From: Qipengyuania sp. HL-TH1
Lineage (GTDB): Bacteria > Pseudomonadota > Alphaproteobacteria > Sphingomonadales > Sphingomonadaceae
Assembly (NCBI RefSeq): GCF_036365825.1
Contig: NZ_CP142675.1
Coordinates: 2,612,501-2,676,500 of the forward strand
Reading direction: 5' to 3'
DNA: 64,000 bases
Each line of letters opens with the position of its first letter. Within the stretch, counting starts at the first letter, position 1. Under the pieces are notes generated by a model. It was not told where the DNA came from. It made no database searches and worked only from the letters and a program-made list of their open reading frames with translations. This document shows positions 37,241 to 47,624 of this stretch, in pieces. The position numbers were made by a program, and so were the translations under genes.

Positions 37241-38458
37241 ATGACCCGCGTGCTGCATATCCTCGATCATTCGCTGCCGCTCCATTCCGGCTATACCTTC
37301 CGTACGCGCGCGATCCTCAAGAGCCTGCAGGGTGCCGGGGTCGAGGTGCGCGGCATCACCGGCCAACGCCATTTCGCCGAGGGACCGCCAGTGGAAAAGG
37401 TCGAGGGGCTGACCTTCCACCGCACGCCCGGCCAGCCGTCGGGCCCGCCCGTCTGGCGCGAATGGCGCGAAATCGAAGCGCTGCGCCAGGAGATCGAGCA
37501 AGTCGTGCACGAATGGCGCCCCGACATCATCCATGCCCATTCGCCCGCGCTGTGCGGCATGGCGGGTCTGCGCGCCGCGCGCCGCCTGCGCCTCCCCTTC
37601 GTCTATGAAATTCGCGCTTTCTGGGAGGATGCGGCGGTCGGCAATGGCACGGGGCGCGCGGGGTCGCTCAAATACCGCCTCACCCGCGCGCTCGAAAACC
37701 GCGTGGTGGCGCAGGCCGATGCGGTCTTCACGATTTGCGCGGGGCTGCGCGGCGATCTGGTCGCGCGCGGCCACGATGGGGGCAAGATCGCGCTGGCCCC
37801 CAATGGGGTGGATCTGACGCTGTTCGGCGACCCGCCGCCGCGCGATGCGGGTTTGGCCGAGGCGCTCGGCATCGGGCGGGGACCGGTGATCGGCTTCATC
37901 GGCAGCTTCTACGATTACGAGGGCCTGGACGATCTGATCGCGGCGCTACCGCTGCTGCGCGAGCGCCAGCCGGGGGCCCAATTGCTGCTGGTCGGCGGCG
38001 GGCCGATGGACGAAGCCCTGCGCGCGCAGGCTGCGGCATCGACCGCCAGCGAGGCGATCATCTTCACCGGACGCGTCCCGCATGGCGAGGTCGAGCGCTA
38101 TTATTCGCTGGTCGACGTGCTGGCCTATCCGCGCAAACGATCGCGCCTGACCGATCTCGTCACCCCGCTGAAGCCGCTCGAGGCCATGGCCCAGCGGCGC
38201 ATCGTCGCCGCGAGCGATGTCGGCGGGCACCGCGAACTGATCGAAAACGGCGTCACCGGCCTGCTTTTCCCGCCCGACGATCCTGCGGGCATGGCCGAGG
38301 CGCTGGCGGGGTTCATCACCGCGCGGGAGCGCTGGCCGGCAATGCGCGAGGCGGGTCATGCGCATGTCGCGCAAGCCCATGATTGGGCTAGGAACATTGA
38401 TCGTTATCGGGCCGTTTACCAGAATCTGCTAGCCCGTGATTCTTCCGCGGTCGCCTGA
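37241..38458 (+). CDS. family 4 glycosyltransferase, exosortase A-associated type
   Basis: A 405-residue GT-B glycosyltransferase. The N-terminus MTRVLHILDHSLPLHSGYTF is characteristic of the Daro_2409-type group found with exosortase A (TIGR04063 style). A Gly-rich segment GPVIGFIGSFYDYEGLDDLI and the acceptor/donor region PLKPLEAMAQRRIVAASDVGG are the usual family motifs. It probably adds a sugar to a lipid-linked repeat unit. It is divergent from the ligase/small-protein pair with 80 bases between. The next gene begins 28 bases downstream. Confidence 0.87.
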   Translation: MTRVLHILDHSLPLHSGYTFRTRAILKSLQGAGVEVRGITGQRHFAEGPPVEKVEGLTFHRTPGQPSGPPVWREWREIEALRQEIEQVVHEWRPDIIHAHSPALCGMAGLRAARRLRLPFVYEIRAFWEDAAVGNGTGRAGSLKYRLTRALENRVVAQADAVFTICAGLRGDLVARGHDGGKIALAPNGVDLTLFGDPPPRDAGLAEALGIGRGPVIGFIGSFYDYEGLDDLIAALPLLRERQPGAQLLLVGGGPMDEALRAQAAASTASEAIIFTGRVPHGEVERYYSLVDVLAYPRKRSRLTDLVTPLKPLEAMAQRRIVAASDVGGHRELIENGVTGLLFPPDDPAGMAEALAGFITARERWPAMREAGHAHVAQAHDWARNIDRYRAVYQNLLARDSSAVA

Positions 38459-38486
38459 GCCGCATGCAACGAGTATTACCACGCCG

Positions 38487-39629
38487 ATGAACGCCGCGAC
38501 GCACTCTGCACCGATCAGCAGCCACCCTGCTTTCAAATGGGGTGTCGGCGCATGGTTTGCGCTGCTGCTGGGGCTTGGCCTCTTCGTCATGCCTGCTGCG
38601 GTCCACCTGCTGATGGCCGAGCGCCTCGGCCTCGCCGACATGCTGGCGGATGCAGGCGTGCGCCGTTTGGCGCTGTCCGCCGCCGCTGCGGGGCTTGGCC
38701 TGTTGATCGGTCTGGCCATCGCGATGCGCGTGACCGCCATCAACGAGGCCATGGGGGACGACGACGATACGGATTATGCGGACGAGCCCGGCGGTGTCTG
38801 GCTGCACGATGACGGCGCGCAGCATGCGCCCCCGCTCCGCAAGACCGGCCCGCGCCGCCCGTTCAATCCGCGCGAGGACATGGCCGAGGAAGGCATCCGC
38901 CCGGCTGAAGACCCGCCCGAGGAAACCGAGAGCGAAGAAGTCCTGCTCGCCGATGCCCCGCAGCCCGACGATGCGATGACGCAATTGTGGCATGAAGAGG
39001 CAGGTGCCGGCACCGCGCCCGAGTGGCCGGACGAACCCGAGGTAGCGGACGCTAACGAAATGGAAATCTCGGTCTTCGACAAGTTCAAGGCCGAAACCGC
39101 GCCAGCACCGATCGCGGACAATTGGGAGGAGCCCGTGGCTTCATTCGGGGGGGACCCGTGGGAGGAGTGGCAGAACGTCGGGCCGAAAGTGGCCGATGTC
39201 GATCCAATCGCCGATCCCATTGGCGATCTCGATAGCTCGGACGAAAGCGCTTTCGACAATTCGGACGATGATCCCACAAGTCCGGACGAAAAAGGCTTCG
39301 ACGAGCCCGCGCCGCCAGCGCCCCCAGTACCCCCCGCCCCCACTGAAGAGGTCGCCCCGTCCGACCCTGCGCCAAACCCGGTTCCGGCCGCGGCGCTGGG
39401 CGATCTGCCGCTCGACAAGCTCACCGAACGCCTCGGTTCGGCTCTCAAGGCCTTCCAGTCCGGCCCGTCGGCGGAAGAGCAGGAAGATTCGGATATGGTC
39501 ATCGCTTTCCTGCGCCGCGAGGCCGAGCGCGATGCACCCGAATCGCGTCGGGGCGAGACATCCGACGACGCGCAGGCCGAATTGCGCAGCGCGCTCGACA
39601 AGCTCAGCCGCGTCGGCAAGCCCGACTAG
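38487..39629 (+). CDS. acidic membrane protein of unknown function
   Basis: A 380-residue protein with two N-terminal helices (about 18-38 and 62-84), then a long cytoplasmic tail rich in Asp, Glu and Pro (for example [15 protein letters not shown] and [19 protein letters not shown]). The C-terminus forms a charged helix ([28 protein letters not shown]). The sequence is low-complexity and I recognise no domain. Co-directional with the glycosyltransferase, it might be part of the same glycan unit, but that is weak inference. Confidence 0.65.
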   Translation: MNAATHSAPISSHPAFKWGVGAWFALLLGLGLFVMPAAVHLLMAERLGLADMLADAGVRRLALSAAAAGLGLLIGLAIAMRVTAINEAMGDDDDTDYADEPGGVWLHDDGAQHAPPLRKTGPRRPFNPREDMAEEGIRPAEDPPEETESEEVLLADAPQPDDAMTQLWHEEAGAGTAPEWPDEPEVADANEMEISVFDKFKAETAPAPIADNWEEPVASFGGDPWEEWQNVGPKVADVDPIADPIGDLDSSDESAFDNSDDDPTSPDEKGFDEPAPPAPPVPPAPTEEVAPSDPAPNPVPAAALGDLPLDKLTERLGSALKAFQSGPSAEEQEDSDMVIAFLRREAERDAPESRRGETSDDAQAELRSALDKLSRVGKPD

Positions 39630-39692
39630 CTTGGTCACCGGGCCCAGCCCGCACCCCCGCTAACGCGCCGTATAAAGCGGAAAACTTGGCGG

Positions 39693-39788
39693 CTGCGAAA
39701 TTTTGCTTCGCTTCTCGCAGTTGCAAAATCCCGATCCGGTCGGCATTACGATCCTTCGCGCAATTTTGCTGGTGCCGTGATGGGCACC
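39693..39788 (+). promoter_or_regulatory. structured leader region upstream of gltB
   Basis: The 233-base gap before gltB holds several pairable elements. CTGCGA (39693-39698) pairs with TCGCAG (39715-39720). ATTTTGC (39700-39706) can pair with GCAAAAT (39723-39729), which can instead pair with a second ATTTTGC (39763-39769). GGTGCC (39771-39776) pairs with GGCACC (39783-39788). The alternatives are mutually exclusive, as expected of a regulated leader. No named riboswitch matches and the transcription start is unknown. Confidence 0.35.
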
Positions 39789-39862
39789 GCTCGACCATGC
39801 TCCCGGCTGCCCCGCACCCCATGCGAGGCCGGTGGGCGGGCACGAAGGAGGACGCATCGCTG

Positions 39863-42800
39863 ATGGGACGCACGCCGCCCCAAACCGTAACGGGTCTCTA
39901 CGATCCGCGTAACGAACACGACGCCTGCGGCGTCGGCATGGTCGCGCATATCAAGGGCGCGAAAAGCCATGCCATCGTCACGCAGGCGCTCGAGATTCTC
40001 GCCAATCTCGACCACCGCGGTGCGGTCGGTGCCGATCCGCTGCTGGGCGACGGTGCGGGGATCCTGCTGCAGGTACCCGACCCGCTGTTGCGCAAATGGG
40101 CCGCCGATCACGGCCACGACCTGCCGCAGGCGGGCGATTATGCCGTCGCCATGTGCTTCCTCCCGCAACCGACCGAAGCGCGCGAATTCGTCGAGCGCCA
40201 GCTCGAACGGTTCGTCGAGAAGGAAGGCCAGCGTCTCATCGGCTGGCGCGATGTCCCGACCACGCTCGATGGGCTGGGCAAGGCGGTTGTCGATTCGATG
40301 CCCGTCATCCGCCAGTGCGTGATCGCGCGCGGTCCCGATTGCGCCGACCAGGATGCCTTCGAACGCAAGCTGGTCGTGATCCGCAAGCAGACGCTCAACC
40401 CGCTTGCCGCGCTCGAACACAAGCACGGCATTGCCGGGCTATCGACCGCCTATATCCCGAGCTTTTCCAGCCGCACCGTGGTCTACAAGGGCCTGTTGCT
40501 GGCGAACCAGGTCGGCAGTTTCTACGACGATCTGCGCGATCCCGATTGCGTGTCCGCGCTCGGCCTCGTCCACCAGCGCTTCAGCACCAATACCTTCCCC
40601 AGCTGGCGGCTGGCGCATCCCTATCGCTTCATGGCGCATAATGGCGAAATCAACACGGTTCGCGGCAATGTGAACTGGATGGAAGCGCGCCGCCGGACGA
40701 TGGAAAGCGAGCTGCTCGGCGCCGATCTCGACAAGATGTGGCCGCTGATCCCGCATGGCCAGTCGGACACCGCCTGCCTCGACAATGCGCTCGAACTGCT
40801 GGTCGCGGGCGGGTACAGCCTCGCGCATGCGATGATGATGCTGATGCCCGAGGCCTGGGCCAAGAACCCGTTGATGGATCCGGCCCGGCGCGCGTTCTAC
40901 GAATATCACGCCGCGCTGATGGAGCCCTGGGACGGCCCCGCCGCGGTGTGCTTCACCGATGGCAAGCAGATCGGCGCCTGCCTCGACCGCAACGGCCTGC
41001 GCCCCGCGCGCTGGTGCACGACCAAGGACGATCTCGTGGTGCTCGCCTCGGAAAGCGGCGTGCTGCCGTTCGACGATGCCGATATCACGCGCAAGTGGCG
41101 GCTCCAGCCGGGCCGCATGTTGCTGATCGATCTCGAACAGGGCCGGATTGTCGAGGACGAGGAGCTCAAGACCGAGCTGGCCAATGCCGCGCCTTATGAA
41201 AAATGGCTCGAAACGGCGCAGTACAAGCTCAAGGACCTCGACCGGATCGAACCCGACCTGAGCGAGATCCCCACCGCCACCACCAGCCTGCTCGAACGTC
41301 AGCAGGCCTTCGGCTATACGCAGGAAGACATCGGCCGCTTCCTCGAACCCATGGCGCAGGGCGGCGAGGACCCGATCGGTTCGATGGGGACCGACACGCC
41401 CATCGCGGTCCTGTCCGACCGCAGCCGCCTGCTCTACGATTATTTCAAGCAGAACTTCGCGCAGGTCACTAATCCACCGATCGACCCGATCCGCGAGGAA
41501 CTGGTGATGAGCCTGCTGTCGATGATCGGCCCGCGGCCCAATCTGCTCGGCCGCGATGCGGGCACGCACAAGCGGCTCGAAGTCAGCCAGCCGATCCTCA
41601 CGAACGAAGGTCTGGCGAAGATCCGCTCGGTCGAAGCCGCGCTGGACGGTGCCTTCCGCACCGCTACGATCGACATCACCTGGGATGCCTCGACCGGCGC
41701 CGAGGGCCTCGCGATGGCGCTCAAGGAAATGTGCTGGGCGGCGACCGAAGCGGTGCTGGGCGATGCCAACATCCTGATCCTGTCCGATCGCGGCCAGGGG
41801 CCTGACCGCATTCCCATGCCCGCACTGCTGGCGACCGCGGCAGTGCATCATCAGCTAGTGCGCCAGGGGCTGCGGATGCAGACCGGGCTCGTGATCGAGA
41901 CCGGCGAAGCGCGCGAAGTGCATCATTTCTGCGCGCTCGCGGGTTACGGCGCCGAGGGGATCAACCCCTATGTGGCCTTCGAGACGCTCGAGGATTTGCG
42001 CGCCCGACGCTTCCCCGACCGCGACCCGGCCGACGTGCGCCAGAACTTCGTCAAGGCAGTCGGCAAGGGCATTCTCAAGGTCATGTCCAAGATGGGCATC
42101 TCGACCTACCAGTCCTATTGCGGCGCGCAGATCTTCGACGCGGTCGGGCTCAATTCCGAATTTATCGATACCTATTTCACCGGCACGGCGACCACCATCG
42201 AAGGCATCGGCCTGGCCGAAGTTGCCGAGGAAGCGGTGCAGCGTCACGCGCAGGCTTACGGCGACAATCCGCTGTACAAGGGCATGCTCGATGTCGGCGG
42301 GATCTACCAGTACCGGCTGCGCGGCGAAGCGCATGCCTGGACCCCGCAATCGGTGGCGCAATTGCAGCACGCGGTGCGCGGCAACGATATAAAGAATTAC
42401 GAGGAATTCGCGCGCTCGATCAACGAGCAGAGCGAACGCCTGCTGACCATTCGCGGGCTGATGGAACTGACGCCCGCCGAACAGCCGCTGAGCCTCGACG
42501 AGGTCGAACCCGCGGTCGAGATCGTCAAACGTTTCAGCACCGGCGCGATGAGCTTCGGTTCGATCAGCCACGAAGCGCATTCGACACTCGCCATCGCGAT
42601 GAACCGTCTCGGCGGCCGCTCGAACACCGGCGAAGGCGGCGAGGAGCCCGAACGCTTTCTGCCGCTCGACAATGGCGATTCGATGCGCAGCCGGATCAAG
42701 CAGGTCGCCAGTGGCCGCTTCGGCGTGACCACCGAATATCTGGTCAATTCGGACGATATCCAGATCAAGATGGCGCAGGGCGCAAAGCCCGGCGAAGGCG

Positions 42801-44518
42801 GCCAGCTGCCCGGCCACAAGGTCGATAAGCGGATCGGCGCGGTGCGCCATGCGACGCCCGGCGTCGGCCTGATCTCGCCCCCGCCGCATCACGACATCTA
42901 TTCGATCGAGGATCTGGCGCAGCTGATCCACGATCTGAAGAACGTCCAGCCCAAGGCGCGTATTTCGGTCAAGCTGGTGTCCGAAGTGGGCGTCGGCACG
43001 GTCGCCGCGGGTGTGTCGAAGTCCAAGGCCGACCATGTCACCATTTCGGGTTATGACGGCGGTACGGGTGCCAGCCCGCTGACCAGCCTGACCCATGCGG
43101 GCAGCCCGTGGGAAATCGGTCTTGCCGAAACGCAGCAGACGCTGCTGCTCAACGATCTGCGCAGCCGCATCGCGGTGCAGGTCGACGGCGGGCTGCGCAC
43201 CGGGCGCGATGTCGCAATCGGCGCGCTGCTCGGCGCGGACGAATTCGGTTTTGCCACCGCCCCGCTGATCGCGGCGGGCTGCATCATGATGCGCAAATGC
43301 CATCTCAACACCTGCCCGGTCGGGGTCGCCACGCAGGACCCGGTGCTGCGCAAGCGGTTCACCGGTACGCCCGAACACGTCATCAACTACTTCTTCTTCG
43401 TCGCCGAGGAATTGCGCGCGATCATGGCCGAGATGGGTTTCCGCACGGTCGAAGAAATGATCGGCCGCGTCGACCGGCTCGACATGCGCCGGGTGGAGCG
43501 CCACTGGAAGGCGCATGGCGTCGATCTCAAGCGCATCCTCCATGCGGTCCCGCTCGAGGAAAACCAGCAGCTGTTCCAGACCGAAACGCAGGACCACGGC
43601 CTTGCTGCGGCGCTCGATGTCGAACTGATCGAGGCCTGCAAGCCCGCAATCGAAAGCGGCCAGGCGGTTCATCTGACGCGCCGGATCCGCAATGTGAACC
43701 GCACCGTCGGCGCCATGCTGTCGGGCCGGATCGCCGAAGCGCATGGCCATGCCGGGCTCCAGCCCGACACCATCCGGATCGATTTCACCGGGGTTGCCGG
43801 ACAGAGCTTTGGCGCATGGCTCGCGCATGGCGTCGCCATCAGCCTGACCGGCGATGCCAATGACTATGTCGGCAAGGGCCTGTCGGGCGGCCGGATCATC
43901 GTCCGCCAGCCCGAAGACGCGCCGCGTGCGCCGGGCGAAAACATCATCGTCGGCAACACCGTGCTGTATGGCGCGATCGCGGGCGAGGCCTATTTCGAAG
44001 GCGTCGCGGGCGAACGCTTCGCCGTGCGCAATTCGGGTGCGGTCGCGGTGGTCGAGGGCACGGGCGATCATGGCTGCGAATACATGACCGGCGGGGTGGT
44101 CTGCGTGCTCGGCCCCACGGGCCGCAATTTCGCTGCCGGGATGAGCGGCGGGATCGCCTATGTCTACGATCCCGACCGCCGCTTCGAAGCGCTGTGCAAT
44201 CCGGCGCAGGTCGATGTGGTCGACGTCCAGCCGGGCGATGGGACAGGTGCCGAACGCAGCTGGGGCAATCCGCAGCAGCGCCCGATCTCGGTCGAGAACT
44301 GCGGCATGGGCGATCCGCTCTACCATGACGCGGAACGGCTCAAGGTTCTGGTCGAGCGGCACTTGCTGCACACCGGCTCGGCCAAGGCCAAGGCTCTGCT
44401 CGACGACTGGACCAGCGAGCTTGGCAATTTCCGCAAGGTGATGCCGCGCGATTACCAGCGCGCGCTCAAGGCACTCGAAGACGAACGCGAACAGGCCGCA
44501 ATGGAAGCGGCGGAGTAA
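39863..44518 (+). CDS. gltB: glutamate synthase (NADPH) large subunit
   Basis: The 1551-residue subunit transfers the amide of glutamine to 2-oxoglutarate. Translation from ATG 39863 (GGAGG at 39847-39851) gives a 21-residue propeptide before the catalytic Cys22 ([11 protein letters not shown]), which becomes the N-terminus. A class II glutaminase domain is followed by the FMN/synthase domain ([20 protein letters not shown]). The 3Fe-4S cysteines are in [15 protein letters not shown], and the C-terminal beta-helix contains [13 protein letters not shown]. gltD follows after five bases. Confidence 0.97.
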   Translation: MGRTPPQTVTGLYDPRNEHDACGVGMVAHIKGAKSHAIVTQALEILANLDHRGAVGADPLLGDGAGILLQVPDPLLRKWAADHGHDLPQAGDYAVAMCFLPQPTEAREFVERQLERFVEKEGQRLIGWRDVPTTLDGLGKAVVDSMPVIRQCVIARGPDCADQDAFERKLVVIRKQTLNPLAALEHKHGIAGLSTAYIPSFSSRTVVYKGLLLANQVGSFYDDLRDPDCVSALGLVHQRFSTNTFPSWRLAHPYRFMAHNGEINTVRGNVNWMEARRRTMESELLGADLDKMWPLIPHGQSDTACLDNALELLVAGGYSLAHAMMMLMPEAWAKNPLMDPARRAFYEYHAALMEPWDGPAAVCFTDGKQIGACLDRNGLRPARWCTTKDDLVVLASESGVLPFDDADITRKWRLQPGRMLLIDLEQGRIVEDEELKTELANAAPYEKWLETAQYKLKDLDRIEPDLSEIPTATTSLLERQQAFGYTQEDIGRFLEPMAQGGEDPIGSMGTDTPIAVLSDRSRLLYDYFKQNFAQVTNPPIDPIREELVMSLLSMIGPRPNLLGRDAGTHKRLEVSQPILTNEGLAKIRSVEAALDGAFRTATIDITWDASTGAEGLAMALKEMCWAATEAVLGDANILILSDRGQGPDRIPMPALLATAAVHHQLVRQGLRMQTGLVIETGEAREVHHFCALAGYGAEGINPYVAFETLEDLRARRFPDRDPADVRQNFVKAVGKGILKVMSKMGISTYQSYCGAQIFDAVGLNSEFIDTYFTGTATTIEGIGLAEVAEEAVQRHAQAYGDNPLYKGMLDVGGIYQYRLRGEAHAWTPQSVAQLQHAVRGNDIKNYEEFARSINEQSERLLTIRGLMELTPAEQPLSLDEVEPAVEIVKRFSTGAMSFGSISHEAHSTLAIAMNRLGGRSNTGEGGEEPERFLPLDNGDSMRSRIKQVASGRFGVTTEYLVNSDDIQIKMAQGAKPGEGGQLPGHKVDKRIGAVRHATPGVGLISPPPHHDIYSIEDLAQLIHDLKNVQPKARISVKLVSEVGVGTVAAGVSKSKADHVTISGYDGGTGASPLTSLTHAGSPWEIGLAETQQTLLLNDLRSRIAVQVDGGLRTGRDVAIGALLGADEFGFATAPLIAAGCIMMRKCHLNTCPVGVATQDPVLRKRFTGTPEHVINYFFFVAEELRAIMAEMGFRTVEEMIGRVDRLDMRRVERHWKAHGVDLKRILHAVPLEENQQLFQTETQDHGLAAALDVELIEACKPAIESGQAVHLTRRIRNVNRTVGAMLSGRIAEAHGHAGLQPDTIRIDFTGVAGQSFGAWLAHGVAISLTGDANDYVGKGLSGGRIIVRQPEDAPRAPGENIIVGNTVLYGAIAGEAYFEGVAGERFAVRNSGAVAVVEGTGDHGCEYMTGGVVCVLGPTGRNFAAGMSGGIAYVYDPDRRFEALCNPAQVDVVDVQPGDGTGAERSWGNPQQRPISVENCGMGDPLYHDAERLKVLVERHLLHTGSAKAKALLDDWTSELGNFRKVMPRDYQRALKALEDEREQAAMEAAE

Positions 44519-44523
44519 GGGTC

Positions 44524-45960
44524 ATGGGCAAGGAAACCGGTTTTCTCGAATACGATCGGCTCGAGCGCACCTATCTCGACCCGCAGGAACGGCTGACGAA
44601 CTACAAGGAGTTCACGCTCCCGCTGTCGGAGGACGAGCTGCGCCAGCAGGCCGCGCGCTGCATGAATTGCGGCATTCCCTATTGTCACAACGGCTGTCCG
44701 GTGAACAACATCATCCCGGACTGGAACCACCTCGTCTACGAGGACGACTGGAAAAACGCGCTCGCGGTCCTTCATTCGACCAACAATTTCCCCGAGTTTA
44801 CCGGCCGCGTCTGCCCCGCCCCGTGCGAGGCCGCCTGCACGCTCAACATCGTCGATTCGCCGGTCGCGATCAAAAGCATCGAATGCGCGATCATCGACCG
44901 CGGCTTCGAGGAAGGCTGGGTCAAACCCGAACTGCCCGATCGGCGCAGCGGGAAATCGGTCGCGGTGGTGGGCAGCGGTCCCGCGGGCCTCGCCTGCGCG
45001 CAACAACTGGCGCGCGCGGGCCATGCAGTCACCGTGTTCGAGAAGAGCGACCGGATCGGCGGCTTGCTGCGCTACGGCATTCCCGACTTCAAGATGGAAA
45101 AGCACCTGATCAACCGCCGCGCGGTGCAGATGGAAGCCGAAGGCGTCCAGTTCCGCACGTCGAGCGAGGTCGGAGTCGAAGTCAGCTTCCAGGCGCTGCA
45201 GGAAAATTTCGACGCGGTAGTGCTGGCGGGCGGCGCCGAAGAAGCGCGCATGCTCGACATCCCCGGATCCGAACTCAACGGCGTGCGGCTGGCGATGGAA
45301 TTCCTGACCCAGCAGAACAAGCGCAATGCCGGCGACGACGAAGTCCGCGCCGCGCCGCGCGGTTCGCTCACCGCGACCGGCAAGCATGTCATCGTGATCG
45401 GCGGCGGCGACACCGGCAGCGACTGCGTCGGCACCAGCAACCGCCAGGGCGCGGCCAGTGTGACCCAGCTCGAGATCATGCCCAAGCCGCCCGAGAAGGA
45501 AGACAAGGCGCTGACCTGGCCCGACTGGCCGCTCAAGCTGCGCACCTCGTCCAGCCATGAAGAAGGCGTCGACCGCGACTGGGCGGTGCTGACCAAGCGC
45601 GTGGTCGAGGACAATGGCGATGTCGCGGGTCTCGAATGTGTCCGCGTCGAATGGAAAGACGGCCGCATGCAGGAAGTCGCGGGCAGCGAATTTACGCTCA
45701 AGGCCGATCTCATCCTGCTCGCGATGGGCTTCACCGGGCCCAAGCGGCGCGGACTGCTCGACCGTGCAGGCGTCGATCTCGACGGGCGCGGCAATGTCGC
45801 GGCGGATACCGAATGGTATCTCACCAGCGAGGCGAATGTGTTCTCCTGCGGCGACATGCGGCGCGGACAAAGCCTGGTGGTCTGGGCGATCCGCGAAGGC
45901 CGGCAATGCGCCCGCGCGGTCGACAAGGCGCTGATGGGCGCGAGCGAACTGCCCCGCTGA
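44524..45960 (+). CDS. gltD: glutamate synthase small subunit
   Basis: A 478-residue NADPH:glutamate synthase beta subunit that passes electrons to GltB. Cysteines in [17 protein letters not shown] and CPAPCEAAC bind two 4Fe-4S clusters. [18 protein letters not shown] binds FAD and [12 protein letters not shown] binds NADPH. Length is typical. It forms an operon with gltB. A 13-base tandem repeat spans its stop codon and runs into the end of the convergent crotonase gene. Confidence 0.97.
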   Translation: MGKETGFLEYDRLERTYLDPQERLTNYKEFTLPLSEDELRQQAARCMNCGIPYCHNGCPVNNIIPDWNHLVYEDDWKNALAVLHSTNNFPEFTGRVCPAPCEAACTLNIVDSPVAIKSIECAIIDRGFEEGWVKPELPDRRSGKSVAVVGSGPAGLACAQQLARAGHAVTVFEKSDRIGGLLRYGIPDFKMEKHLINRRAVQMEAEGVQFRTSSEVGVEVSFQALQENFDAVVLAGGAEEARMLDIPGSELNGVRLAMEFLTQQNKRNAGDDEVRAAPRGSLTATGKHVIVIGGGDTGSDCVGTSNRQGAASVTQLEIMPKPPEKEDKALTWPDWPLKLRTSSSHEEGVDRDWAVLTKRVVEDNGDVAGLECVRVEWKDGRMQEVAGSEFTLKADLILLAMGFTGPKRRGLLDRAGVDLDGRGNVAADTEWYLTSEANVFSCGDMRRGQSLVVWAIREGRQCARAVDKALMGASELPR

Positions 45961-45974
45961 GCTAGCCCGCTGAG

Positions 45975-46757
45975 CTAATTCTGCGTGCGTCCGCGCGCCT
46001 GCACTGCGGCGCGGCGGGCCTCGACCTCTGCCGGACTGACCGCGCTATTCGCCGCCGAGGAGAGCCGGTGCTCAATCGCCAGCCCCTCGCCCATGCTTGC
46101 GGCATAGCCTTCGTCGATCAGCTGCTTGTAGCGGGCGAGAAAGGCGGGATCGATGCCCGCCATATCAGCCGCGATCCGCCGCGCCTCGGGCAGCAGGTCT
46201 TCAGGCGCGACCACCCGGTTGACCAGCCCCCAACGCTCGGCCGTATCGGCATCGAGGAAGTTGCCGGTGAAGCTCAATTCCTTGGCCCGGCTGATCCCGA
46301 TGATGCGCGACAGTTTCTGCGACAACCCCCATCCCGGCACGATCCCGACGCGCGCATGCGTGTCGGCGAAGCGGGCATTGCTGCTGGCGATCAGCACGTC
46401 GCAGGCCAGCGCGACTTCGAACCCGCCGGTGATCGCCACGCCATTGATCGCGCCGATCACCGGCTTGCGGCAGCTCTCGATCGCCTTGACCGGATTTTCT
46501 TCCGCGCCTTCGGCATTGGCCGCCCCCAGCGCGCCTTCTTCCGCCCCCAGTTCCTTGAGGTCGAGCCCCGCGGTGAAGGCCCGTGTGCCCGCACCGGTCA
46601 GGATCACCGCGCGCACGGCGTCATCGGCATCGAGTGCGGTCATCACCGCATAGAGCCGGTGGCGCAGCGCTTTCGACAGCGCGTTCATCGCTTCGGGGCG
46701 ATCCAGGGTGACGGTGGCGATCCCATCGGCGATCTCGGTCAGGACAAGGTCGGTCAT
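45975..46757 (-). CDS. crotonase-superfamily protein (enoyl-CoA hydratase-like)
   Basis: A 260-residue crotonase. The oxyanion loop is AFTAGLDLKELG, and GAINGVAITGGFEVALACD carries the first Glu. In classical hydratases the second catalytic Glu sits in an FxxxE segment; here it reads FADTHARVGIVPGWG with His, as in a group of actinobacterial and proteobacterial relatives. The reaction is therefore uncertain. ATG 46757 gives the usual N-terminus. It is divergent from the SDR gene with 86 bases between. Confidence 0.88.
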   Translation of the reverse strand: MTDLVLTEIADGIATVTLDRPEAMNALSKALRHRLYAVMTALDADDAVRAVILTGAGTRAFTAGLDLKELGAEEGALGAANAEGAEENPVKAIESCRKPVIGAINGVAITGGFEVALACDVLIASSNARFADTHARVGIVPGWGLSQKLSRIIGISRAKELSFTGNFLDADTAERWGLVNRVVAPEDLLPEARRIAADMAGIDPAFLARYKQLIDEGYAASMGEGLAIEHRLSSAANSAVSPAEVEARRAAVQARGRTQN

Positions 46758-46843
46758 GCAGGGCAGCCTAACGAACAAGTTGCATCTTGCAATCGTTCCT
46801 CTGCTGCCCTTCACTGCCAGCGGAGCGAGAGGAGATTAGGACT

Positions 46844-47623
46844 ATGGCTTTCAAACCCTTCGACCTGACGGGCAAGGCGGCAGTGGTAACCGGCGGTAAT
46901 GGCGGGATCGGCCTGGGCATGGCCGAAGGGCTTGCGGCGGCCGGCGCCGACATCGCGGTCTGGGGGCGCAATGCGGACAAGAACGCCGCTGCGCTCGAAC
47001 GGCTCAAAGCGCATGGTACGCGCGTGGAGGCGCTGGAGGTCGATGTCGCCGATGAACAGGCGGTGGTCGATGCCATGGCCGAAAGCCTGTCGCGCCTTGG
47101 CCGGATCGACAGCTGCATCGCCAATGCCGGCGTCGGCGGGCGCGCGCCGCTGATCGAACAGACGACCGAGCAATGGCGCAAGGTCACCGCGGTCAATCTC
47201 GATGCGGTGTTCTGGACCTTCCGCGAGGCGAGCAAGCACATGGTCGCGCGCGCGGAGAGCGGCGACAAGGGCGGCTCGCTGCTGGTCACCTCGAGCGTGT
47301 CGGCGATCCACGGCGCGCCGCAGAACCAGGCCTATGCCGCGACCAAGGCGGGCGTGCTGGCCATGGTCCGCGGCACCGCGGTCGAACTCGCGCGCTACGG
47401 TATCCGTGCCAATGCCGTGCTGCCCGGCTGGATCGCCACCGACATGACCGAGCGGCTGCAGAACTGGGACGCCTTCAATGAAAAAGCGATCGGCCGCGTG
47501 CCGATGCGCCGCTGGGGCGAGGGCGAGGACTTTGCAGGCATCGCGGTCTATTTCGCGAGCGATGCCAGCCGCTTCCACACCGGCGATTCGGTGGTGATCG
47601 ACGGGGGCTATTCGATCTTCTGA
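46844..47623 (+). CDS. short-chain dehydrogenase/reductase
   Basis: A 259-residue classical SDR. The Rossmann motif is TGGNGGIGLGMAEG, NAG is in CIANAGVGG, and Ser...Tyr-xxx-Lys is VTSSVSAIHG then AYAATKAGV. The C-terminus (GDSVVIDGGYSIF) fits gluconate-5-dehydrogenase/3-oxoacyl-reductase-like enzymes. The substrate cannot be assigned. The ATG is 57 bases into the open frame and follows AGGAGATTAGGACT. It ends one base before the convergent serine hydrolase. Confidence 0.9.
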   Translation: MAFKPFDLTGKAAVVTGGNGGIGLGMAEGLAAAGADIAVWGRNADKNAAALERLKAHGTRVEALEVDVADEQAVVDAMAESLSRLGRIDSCIANAGVGGRAPLIEQTTEQWRKVTAVNLDAVFWTFREASKHMVARAESGDKGGSLLVTSSVSAIHGAPQNQAYAATKAGVLAMVRGTAVELARYGIRANAVLPGWIATDMTERLQNWDAFNEKAIGRVPMRRWGEGEDFAGIAVYFASDASRFHTGDSVVIDGGYSIF

Positions 47624-47624
47624 G

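Noticed and set aside
39687-39710. Sigma-54 promoter upstream of gltB (TTGGC...TTGC)
   Set aside because: The distance between TGGC and TTGC is five bases too long for the -24/-12 element.
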